Source of the DNA: Cinnamomum chago
Lineage: Eukaryota; Streptophyta; Magnoliopsida; Laurales; Lauraceae
DNA length: 64,000 bases
Reading direction: 5' to 3'
Assembly (NCBI GenBank): GCA_038049695.1
Contig: CP142461.1
Span: forward strand, 29,581,001-29,645,000
In this document: one piece after another, positions 54,636 to 64,000 of the stretch
Layout of the letters: the number at the start of each line of letters is the position of its first letter
Numbering within the stretch: the first letter of the stretch is position 1
The notes under the pieces: model-generated
Told to the model about the DNA's origin: nothing
Database searches by the model: none
Seen by the model: only the letters and a program-made list of their open reading frames with translations
Position numbers and translations under genes: made by a program

Positions 54636-57600
54636 CTATACGCTTCTCTGGTATCGAGATTTAGAAGAAATTACTCCATCTCCAGAAAGTTCCATAATAC
54701 CGAGATTTGGTCTGGACAATACTTGTTGAGCAGAGCCATTGGAGGAGTTGTTGCCCATCCCAAGCTTCACAACAAATGTAGCAGTGCAGCCCTTTCCCAA
54801 GCCCTCACTTTCAAGCGAAATATTACCTTCCATGAGACTGATAAACCTGAGCACATAATTTTGAAAGGTTATCTGTAATTTTAAGCATAAGCATAAATAA
54901 ATCCTTTTAAGTTTGATCGAAGTAAAAGGAATTCAGGTTCACTTACAAAGTTAGCAATGAGTCAGTTGGACAGAGAAGTGGTCACGACTATCATGATGCA
55001 ACAAATAAACAAGCAAACGGGAACACAGAAAAGTTCACCATGTCGTTCTATAGTGCGCCTATGCCTGAAGATGAGAGGGTTTTTTTGGTCTCCCAAGGAA
55101 TTAGGGTTACAACTTTATAGGGTACCACTCTTCTCACACCTCTTATTACAAACTGATCCCCACCCAGAGAACACTTATCTTCGATAAAAAGTTGCCAGAA
55201 TATGACAAAAACAATGATGATGATTAAGTTGTCAATCATGCCCATCATGTGCAGGCACAACTGGGCCCAATACTTGTATTGTAGTTAGAACTTGTATTCT
55301 AGTTTAGCTACAATTAGTAAAGACAAAACTTATGTACTCTTTCTATATTAGGGTAGCTATAGTTTAGGGATTTAAGTTGTATTAGGATACTATTAATAGG
55401 GTATTAAACCCTTATATAATGAGAATGAGGGAACCCTAGAAGGGGACACACGATTTCAGCCAAGTATCCTGTTAACACCAGTTGACACACAAAGCCCACC
55501 AGGCCCATTTAATGTACAAACCACTTGGGATAATTTAGGATTGACTCAAATCACTGTAACATATCCTCTTTCCATATACACAAGATTGTAACATCTTTAC
55601 TTGCCATATACATAGATTGTATTAGGCTGTAATTGCCTTGATTAAGGCTGAAAGAGATTATAAAAGGGAGAAAGGATCGACCAAGGAAGGGATCCAAGTT
55701 TTCCACAGATATCATTGTCTATTCATCATCGTGACATATTCCACTCTGCATCCCCAGCTCTTCTCACTCCTGAAATGGTAAATCAAATGATTATCAATAC
55801 CTTGGCATCCATGAACATCTCAGGTACTGATTCGTCTCTTTATCATACATGGTACTTAGATTCTGGCGCAAGTAATCATACATCTTCACCCACAAAATTA
55901 CAGCATGTTGTTCGTTACACTGGCAATCTTTCTATTCAAACTGCCAATGGAGACCATCTTCCCATCACCTTTGTTGGTGATACTCCTGGCCCATTACCAT
56001 TAACCAATGTTTTAGTGTCTCCTCATCTTTCTACCAATTTAGTTTCTATTGGTCAACTTGTTGAGGATAATTACAATGTCTCATTTTCTTCTTCTAGTTG
56101 TGTTGTGCAGGACCGGGAGTCGAGGGAAGTGATCGCAAGGGGGCCTAAGCGTGGCAGACTATTTTCCCTTCAAGTGTCTACATTTATTCAGAATAAATCT
56201 TTACACCTGTTGTTTTGTTTTTTTTTTCTTGAGAACAATTTTCGATTGTGGCATAATAGACTTTTGGTCATCCGAATGCTTCTACGATGTCTACTTTATT
56301 TAAATCTGGATTATTAAATAAAACTATTGATTCTGTTTCTTTTGAATGTGATGCTTGTAAATTAGGAAAAAGTAAAACTTTACCTTTTCCTCCACCACAC
56401 GGAGCACTGAATGTTTTGACTTAATTCACAACAATGTTCGGGCCATTGCTCCTCACCTTTCCCATGGACATTTCTAGTACTTTGCTACATTCATTGATGA
56501 TTATAGCTTGCTTACTTGGATTTATCTATTGCATTATAAGTCTGATGTTCTTAATGCATTTCAATTTTTTCTTAGCTATGTTGAAACCCAATTTCAAAAT
56601 GCATTAAAATTTTACGCTCGGATTTGTTGGGGTGGGGGGGGGGGGGGGGGGGGTGGGGGGAGTATGTTTCGCATGATTTTCAATCTTTCCAAAGACTAAA
56701 GGAATCATTTCTCAGCATACCTATCCGTATACTCCACAACAAAATAGAGTCGCAAAACGGAAAAACAGGCATCTCCTTGATGTAACTAGAACACTATTGA
56801 TTGAATCATCAATTCCTCCTCATTTTTGGGCTAAAGTTCTCACCACTGCAATACATCTAATAAATCGTCTTCCATCACCTACCATTGCTCAATTAACACA
56901 GCATTTTAAACTGTTTGGTCATCATCCTGTGTTTGATCATCTACATACCTTTGGCTATGTTTGTTTCGTTCATCTACACCCCCCCCCCCCAGAATGAACA
57001 AAATTAATCGTACAATCTCGTCGGTGTGTATTTCTGGGTAATGCCACTAATCAAAAAGATTTTGTTTGTTATGATCCCATTGGTCGTCGCATCAGAGTTT
57101 CTCGCAATGTTATTTTCTTCGAAAATCAGTATTTTCCTCATCCATCGTCACCTGCTCTCTTACCGGATTTTTCAAATAAAACAACTGTAACTAGGTTTCA
57201 TCCTGACTTTGTTTATCACCGTCGGGAAAAACCTACCACTGCAGATGGCCCGTCCTCCTGATCCTCCGCCGGCACCTGGTTCCACAACTCCTCATATCCT
57301 GCATTGCTCCTCAAGAACTTCTAGACCACCTGAGCGGTATGGATTCACCCACATTTCCTTGATGACAACCCTTTCTTTTGTCTCTATCCCAAGTTCTTAT
57401 TTGCAGGCAGTACAACATGATAGTTGGAACCAAGCTATGAAGGCAGAATTGGATGCATTGGATCAAAATCACATGGGACAATGTGGATTGTCCTTCAGCA
57501 GCTAAACCCATCGATTGCAAATGGATCTACTCAATTAAACTTAAATATGATGGTTCATTAGATAGACACAAAGCTAGACTCGTCGCACTCGGCAACAGGC

Positions 57601-59127
57601 AAGAAAATAGGATTGACTACGAGAAGACATTTTCACCTGTGGCAAAAATGACTATAGTTCAGTTACTTCTCGCCATTGCTACCTGACCATTATACCAAAT
57701 GGATGTCAAAAATACATCTCTCCATGGGGATCTGAAAGAAGAGGTCTATATGCGGATACCACAGGGAGTCACCTCTCCATCTAAGAAATTTGTCTGTCAC
57801 CTACGGAAGTCTCTTTATGGTCTGAAGCAAGCTCCTCGGGCCTAGTTCGAAACTTTTAGAGGTTGCCTATGCACGAGTGGCTTTACTCAAAGCCCTTACG
57901 ATCCGTCTCTTTTTCTGCAAACAACATCTACTGGTGTTATTGTTCTCCTTGTGTATGTTGACAACATTATTATCACTAGCAGTGATGATGGTATGATAAG
58001 GTCTATCCAAAAGTCTCTCAGGGATTCTTCTTGCATTATATTTTGGGGTTGGAAGTGCATCAATCTCCCAAAGGTCTGTTTCTTAATCTACACAAATTCA
58101 TGTTTGATTTTATTGATCTTACTGATCTCCATGACTCTTCGCCTGTTGATACACCTGTAGAGGCCAATCTAAAATTGAGTAAAGATGATGGTGACCTTCT
58201 TCCTAATCCGCATACCTACAGGTGCTTGGTAGGTAGTCTTGTCTATCTCACCATCACTCGACCAGATATCTCTAATGCTATCAATCTTGTGAGCCAATTC
58301 ATGACAACTCCGAGACACCTTCATCTGACTATTGTCAAGCACATTATTCGGTATTTGTTAGGCACTATTACTCGTAGTTTATATTATCCCAAGGATAATC
58401 CTCTTCAGTTGACCGCTTATGCAGACGCTGACTGGGCGGGCTGTCATGATACTCGTCGATCTACTACTAGTTGGTGCATGTATCTTGGAAATTCTGTCAT
58501 TTCTTGGAAATGCAAGAAACAAGAGCGTGTTTCTCGATTTTCCACATAGGCTGAATATAGGGCAATGTCTTTTGCCTATTCTGAAATCTTATGGCTCCAA
58601 GGACTTCTCTCGGATCACCGCTTTATTCAATCATCTCCTACTTCCTTGCATGCAGATAATACCAGGGCTATCAGGATCACTGAAAATCCTGTCTTCCATG
58701 AACGCACCAAACATATTGAAGTGGACTATCACTTTATTCGGGATGAATTTAAGCGTGGTATCATTTCTTTACCTCAAGTCCCTACTGAGCTTCAATTTGC
58801 TGATATCTTCACCAAAAGATTTCATCGGCCTCGACATCAGTTTCTGGTTACCAAATTGCTGCTATATGACTCCCCAGCATCAATTTGAGGGGGGGTGTCA
58901 ATCATGCCCATCATGCGCAAGCACAACTGAGCCCGATACTTGTATTGTAGTTAGAACTTGTATTCTAGTTTAGCTGCAATTAGTAAAGACACAACTTATG
59001 TACTCTTTCTATATTAGGGTAGCTATAATTTAGGGATTTAAGTTGTATTAGGATACTGTTAATCGGGTATTAAACCCTTATATAATGAGAATGAGGGAAC
59101 CCTAAAAGGGTACACACGATTTCAGCC

Positions 59128-59180
<53 letters not shown>

Positions 59181-62178
59181 AGTGTGCTGTGTTCTATATT
59201 CTCAAGTTGACATAGGTAAAGCATTATACAACAAAACTACTGCATTTCTAAAGTCAAAGATATAAATACAAAATAAGTATTGAATTACATATTGGCTCAA
59301 CACAAATCATTAATACAAGTAAAGCTTCATGAGAAACAATGAGAACTTTATCCTACGAACATGAATCATGAGTAACTATATTAGTATCAGTGTCCGCATG
59401 ATGCAATATTAGTATCGTCTTAAAAGACTCAAGAGACATGGAGGTTTGATTTTCTCTTGAATCATGAATCATGTGTACCTATATTAGTATCTATTGTCCA
59501 CATGATGCAATATTAGTATCGTCTTAAAAGACTCAAGAGACATGGAAGTTTGATTTTCTCTTGAATCATGAATCACGTGTACCTATATTAGTATCTATTG
59601 TCCGCATTATGCAATATTAGTATCATCTGAAAAGACTCAAGAGACATGGAAGTTTGATTTTCTCTTGATGAAATCTTGAAGCTCACTCTGAAGCTTTAAG
59701 CCTCTAATTGATCCAAGGTGAGGAGCTAAAGGAGCTAACATACTAGCTACAGATGGGATTGACAAGACACAATTAAAGAATAAGACATTCCCATGGTTGT
59801 GATCTTAGTCGGGCAGTTTCCTTTTCTTCATATCGTATTGTAGTAATACTTTAATCTATTATTATTATTATTATTCCCAAATGACTAAATTCCTTGTTAC
59901 TGATACAAAATTGAATTAAAAAAAAAAAAAAAAAAAACATGCATTGATAGGAGTACCCCAGGAAAATAAGGATCATTCATACAGGAAAAATGGTAGAATT
60001 GAATAATACCTTTTACAAATGGCAAGTCCAAGTCCTTTCCCACCTTGACTTCTATTTGTTCCATTCCGAGATTGCGTGAATTTGGTAAAAAGATGCGGAA
60101 TATCTTGGGGACTAATTCCACTACCAGAATCTTTAACCTGCAGCGCAAACATTCATCAGATTTGCATGGTCGTAAAGAAATGCATAAATGATTGAATCTT
60201 TTCTCTATCAAATAATTGAATGTATTGTGGGCCCAGATAGAAAAAGGAAGATACAGAAATTACACTTCTAGTTCCAGGTACCTGTGGACATAGTTACCGG
60301 AAGGTATATACCATTCGACATATATTTCAAGCTATACTATGCAAATATAGAATTGAGTGACATGTAGGAACAGCGGGGCCCAGCCTCATCCTCATGAAAT
60401 TTGAAATACTAGACATGGATGAAATGCATGTATATTTTTTTTATCTTTTATTGGTACGCTATGTATGAGCAAAACTCCTATTGTGCGAGACAGATTCTGC
60501 TGGGGCCCACCTAGGGCCCCACAGACATGGGATGTGTGGGAATGGAAACATCTAGGTGGGACCACCCTAGATATCAAATTTCAAGTCAATTCTATGATCC
60601 TAAGCCCTTGATCTGTGTCCTGCGAGTTTAACGGTTATATATTAAAAAAAATTAACCCTTGATCCAACGGTCCAATCTCAATGGTTTTTTTTTTCTTTTT
60701 TTTTTTTGGTAGGTGGGTAGGGATTGGAGGGAGGGGGGGGGCACATTGGCCCATTCAGATCGGTGATCAGGTGGGCTCCACATGTTGCCTTGCACGCTAA
60801 CTCCATGCAAGACAGATGCACAGGAGCAAAAGGCGGTATGCATGCATTAACTAATGCCAAGTATAGGGGCATCAAAGATTTCAAGAAATCATGCAACAAA
60901 TAAAGCAGATGGCCATAGTTTTTTTTTTTTAAAAAGGAAACATAGCATAAGGTTTCATCAAATGTTTTATATCAATGTCAACAGAAGAATCTAGGTACAG
61001 AGCCCATATGTTAATGACAGTAAATCTAGAAAGCCTACTTATATATAGCAGGTGAGTTCTGTTGAAAAAATCCACCTGCACTCTTAAGTAAAAGTGGTCA
61101 TCACTTGAGACTGGGTAGAATTCAGGGGCCCGTGGGTCCATCAATGCATCGGGCCTCGCAACACAGGCCATAACTGAAATATAGCCCTCCTTTGTGAACT
61201 TCACGGCATTACCAGCAATATTTAAAATTGTCTGCATAAGGCGTTTCTCGTCACCAACAGCAAACACAGGTACATCAGGTGCCAAAATCAATGACAATGA
61301 TAGCTTCTTCACTGCTGCAATGGGCTTTATCAAATTTATTACCTGCAACATTAAAAAGAATTCATTCAGATAAATAGGATAACAGGGATCAAATAATTGT
61401 TGCATTACATTATTGCTTGATGAGCAAATGTAGAGGTAGAGGGCCCTCCTTTCAGTTATCTAATCCAATAATCTGACAGGCAGTCAGGCACCATCATGGG
61501 ATAGTCAGTTATCCCCTAATCTCTCACTCGTGAGATCATTTAGATGACCAAAGTCAAATATCCACTTAACAAGGAGAAAATTGAATGAGCGCACTTGTGT
61601 CTAACCGATGCAACACTCATACTATTACTCAACTCTGCAATCTGCACCGATGCTTTTGTGGTTCAAGTTTAGCATATCCTACCATTCTATGTGCATTATT
61701 TCATACGTTTTAATAGCTTTCTTACTTTTTAGCATAAACAAAATCAGAAAGGAATGTAAACAATGATACTTTCAATAAATAAGAAATGCTCTAAAGAATA
61801 TATATATATATACAGGGAGATGCTCCTATGAGAGCATCTCTCACCTTACTATGAGAGATAAAGGTTGGGGCCCTCACATTTAAATTGTTGACATTGGATA
61901 TGGATGTGAGGGCCCCCACCTTATCTCTCATAATAAGATGAGAGATACTCTCATAGGAGCACCTCCCATATATATATATGGAGGCCAGCTCCCACAAACC
62001 AAAGTCGATTATCGTTGTTTTTTGCATGATGATCGTCTCCAAAATCAAGATAAAACAAATTAGAACCGGATTTTCTAGTTCCATCATGCAAAAAATAGAT
62101 ATAATCAACTTTGATTGGTGGGACAAGCACTATTCCAGCTTAGGATAAGCTAAGCTTCAGTTTAGGAGAGCCCTGCTC

Positions 62179-62223
<45 letters not shown>

Positions 62224-64000
62224 GGAGATGCTCCTATGAGAGATATCTCTCACCTTATACGAGAGATTAGGTGGGAGCCCTCACATCCATATCCAATGCC
62301 AACAACTTAAATGTGAGGGCCTCCACCCTTATCTCTCATAGTAAGGTGAAAGTGTCTCTCAGAAGAGCACCTCCCTATATATATGGGGGATATTCTAGTA
62401 CTTGAAACTTTTCCCAAAATGGGGAGTGTCTCTCACCCTATAGTGAGGGAATCCCTCACTTGAATATTACCCTATATATATATAGACACACATACATATA
62501 TAATATTTACTATAAACCTTGACATATAATACGGAATTTCATGTTCATGGATTGGATGGCCGTATCTATATCTGTATTTTCAATCTAAAATGTGCATAGT
62601 CATATCCCCAATCATTGTATCTGAGTCCCTATCTGTCATATATAGGCATCATTGCATCTGATAGCATATCCTTGGGGTACACCCACCCATGAAATGGCCC
62701 ATGATAAGAAACGGTCCGGTTTACCAAACAGCAAAAAAGAATCTCTTTATACAACCATCGACAATAGCAATAATCTAAAGTTACCTCTCTAAACACAACA
62801 TGGAGATTGAAAGTGCCAATATCTAGTTCAAAGCTGCCATCTTCGAGCCTTGAAAGGTCTAAAACATCATTAATAAGTGTAGCTAAGAGGTTGCTACTCT
62901 TTAACACGGTCTCTACCATCACTCGTTGCTCCGGAGACAGTTCAGTCTCTAGAAGAAGGGTGGACAAAGCAATGATTGCATGCATTGGAGTCCGCATTTC
63001 ATGATTCATAACTGCTAGGAAATCATTGCGAGCACAGATGGCCATTTCTGCTTCACGCCGGGCCAAATCTAACTGAACATTCTGCTTCATGAGCAGATCA
63101 CGGGCCTGCATAGACTCTTCTAAAATTGAAGCATGTGAAAGAGCAACAGCAACCTGCAATCGGGACAAGTTACCTTCAGTCGCATCTCACAAAGATTACA
63201 GAAATAACAATTTTGATAATATTGATACCATCTGAAAATCCATAATGATGACAAAAGGTTCCAAAATATGAATGTAAGCCACTTCTACTTATGGCATCAT
63301 TTGTCAGCAAGAACCAAACCATGTGGTCAAACCCAGAAATGAGACTATGTGGGTCACATCCATTTCCAATTGTCATTAAATTTTACTTGTTGGCAAGTTT
63401 TGTCTTCCTTCTCTCTTTCAAGGGCCCTTCTCTGATTTAGTTATCCTACAGAACAGACATTCATCTTTACTACTTTTTTTTTGGTGATGAGGGAAAGAGA
63501 TTCATCTTTTCTTCCCAAGTTGTTTCTTTGCATCCTCCCTTTCTACCAAAAGAAAGGGTCCCTTGGTGTATTGCCCTAGTTCCTGTCTATGACCATTGTT
63601 TTGGAAGTTCTCTCTATTTCCACATTCTTTTCTTCATCGCTTCCCCACTTTATTCTGTGTTAGAGGTTTCATTCAGTCGCTTAATGGAAATAGCCAAGAG
63701 GTGACAGTGTTCTGCCTATAGACAGAGGTAAAAATAAGAGATTACTAAAATTACATGTTGGTAAACTCTCTGCATAACCACTAACCGACAAGAAACTATG
63801 AAGTAAGCACTGGATTCATTCCCCCCAACCACCACACATGCAGCATATTTTTTATCTGATAAGTAACAAAATTTTCATTGATATAATAAAATTACAACCG
63901 TGTAAAAGCTATGCAGTATAAAAGGTGAGCCGGCCAGAACAGAAGGCTCACAACAGAAAAAAAAAAAAAAAAAGAAGAAGAAGAAGAAGAAAAAACCTGG
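54636..64000 (-). CDS. ERS1: Ethylene receptor, ERS1 type (subfamily I, no receiver domain), 3' part
   Basis: ER-membrane ethylene sensor with a histidine-kinase domain, which acts upstream of CTR1. Visible coding exons on the minus strand: 63153-62785, 61342-61076, 60137-60010 and 54846-54636. They join in frame into about 324 residues ending SRYQRSV and TAG. The sequence starts [20 protein letters not shown]. It carries the H-box [18 protein letters not shown] (phospho-acceptor His kept), N-box [15 protein letters not shown]1 [15 protein letters not shown]2 [12 protein letters not shown] and [21 protein letters not shown] canonical kinase and no receiver domain point to ERS1 rather than ETR1. 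The upstream exon (ethylene-binding and GAF domains) lies right of the window. Its last bases, CCAG, appear at 64000-63997 before a GT donor. The last intron (54847-60009) hosts a Copia element, yet exon frames and splice sites look intact. Confidence 0.93.
55230..55497 (+). repeat. Copia 5' LTR
   Basis: TG...CA ended. Matches the 3' LTR over about 240 bp with scattered, mostly transition, differences. It lacks the (CT)n and the GTGTGCTGTGTTCTATATTC block of the 3' copy. Confidence 0.85.
55715..58888 (+). pseudogene. Copia polyprotein remnant (PR-INT-RT-RNase H)
   Basis: Translation fragments in several frames together cover protease, integrase, reverse transcriptase and RNase H. Breaks include a frameshift after LWHNRL near 56260, a poly-G tract at 56631-56660 inside integrase, a stop after the C run near 56990, stops near 57505, 57684 and 57843, a frame change near 58030, and a stop near 58548. 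No intact frame exceeds about 200 codons. The gag part is absent. Confidence 0.88.
58896..59212 (+). repeat. Copia 3' LTR
   Basis: Begins directly after the polypurine tract and ends TCAAGTTGACA. Contains a (CT)n microsatellite at about 59130-59177, absent from the 5' LTR. Confidence 0.85.
59357..59676. repeat. Tandem repeat, 103-114 bp, three units
   Basis: ATGAATCATG-GTA-CTATATTA starts at 59361, 59464 and 59578. Each is followed by GCAATATTAGTATCGTCT and AGACTCAAGAGACATGGAAG. Lies in the last ERS1 intron just beside the Copia 3' LTR. Confidence 0.85.
61814..61967. mobile_element. Palindromic MITE inserted in a TA tract (copy 1)
   Basis: GGGAGATGCTCCTATGAGAG and CTCTCATAGGAGCACCTCCC are inverse ends, flanked by (TA)n on both sides. 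The centre has GGGCCCTCACAT and ATGTGAGGGCCC in inverse orientation, so most of the 154 bp can fold back. Location: ERS1 intron (61343-62784). Confidence 0.7.
61987..62133. mobile_element. Second fold-back element between the palindromic MITEs
   Basis: CCCACAAACCAAAGTCGATT with TTTTTTGCATGATG on the left is answered by CATCATGCAAAAAA and AATCAACTTTGATTGGTGGG on the right. The arms are about 45 bp with mismatches. Confidence 0.55.
62224..62375. mobile_element. Palindromic MITE inserted in a TA tract (copy 2, opposite orientation)
   Basis: GGAGATGCTCCTATGAGAG and GAGCACCTCCC ends, with the centre GAGCCCTCACATCCATATCC inverted relative to copy 1. Flanked by (TA)n stretches. Confidence 0.7.

Larger units (their letters stand above)
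55230..59212 (+). mobile_element. Decayed Ty1/Copia LTR retrotransposon, 3983 bp
   Basis: The 5' LTR (55230-55497) and 3' LTR (58896-59212) share TGTCAATCATGCCCATCATG to the end AGTTGACA. Flanks TAAGT / TAGGT give a 4-of-5 target duplication. Domain order is protease ([10 protein letters not shown], about 55845), pre-integrase and integrase fragments, reverse transcriptase, RNase H (YADADWAG, about 58417) and polypurine tract TTTGAGGGGGGG. Order PR-INT-RT-RH defines Copia. Several stops and frameshifts occur. The RT active site reads YVDN instead of YVDD (57952). Gag is essentially missing, and no tRNA-Met primer site follows the 5' LTR. It sits antisense in the last intron of the ethylene receptor gene. 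Confidence 0.92.

Noticed and set aside
62807..63004. Plus-strand frame over the ethylene receptor kinase exon
   Set aside because: Antisense shadow of the well-supported H-box exon.

Overview
The window is plant nuclear DNA, from an angiosperm with a repeat-rich genome. It holds spliced genes with GT-AG introns of up to 5 kb, a cytosolic ribosomal protein gene with a telo-box promoter, an ethylene receptor, a Xa21-like receptor kinase relic and many plant transposon families (CACTA, Mutator-like, hAT, Harbinger, Copia, Cassandra, RTE LINE). The species cannot be fixed from sequence alone.

Layout. (1) 1-11.6 kb: gene-poor. A minus-strand transposase-associated (CACTA type) reading frame is followed by an exon resembling the C-terminal tail of FLX-like proteins, and the two can be spliced in frame. 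There are also orphan coiled-coil exons, a 66-bp minisatellite and a CACTA end with GCCGGCGAA-type subterminal repeats. (2) 11.6-17.6 kb: a 2.95-kb tandem duplication, each copy carrying the same hAT MITE. (3) 17.6-23.6 kb: a tRNA-derived SINE candidate, a 1.38-kb Harbinger-type element and a diverged inverted repeat. (4) 23.7-28.8 kb: intact five-exon RPL19 (eL19) with a 3.5-kb first intron. (5) 33.4-38.2 kb: intact five-exon PP2C phosphatase with an RTE LINE tail in its last intron. (6) 42.6-46.9 kb: a Mutator-like element with exact 9-bp target duplications, about 1.4-kb terminal inverted repeats and two internal tandem arrays. One array is built on an 18-bp palindrome that recurs inside both arms. 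(7) 47.6-52.6 kb: LRR-XII receptor kinase pseudogene broken by stops, a frameshift, a Cassandra solo LTR and a hAT element. (8) 54.6-64 kb: 3' part of an ERS1-type ethylene receptor on the minus strand, intact in frame, with a decayed Copia element in its last intron. The window ends about 4 bases into the preceding coding exon.

The three healthy genes (RPL19, PP2C, ERS1) are unrelated housekeeping or signalling genes, not a cluster. The most distinctive objects are the long-TIR Mutator-like element with its palindrome array and the possible transposase-domain/FLX-tail chimera.
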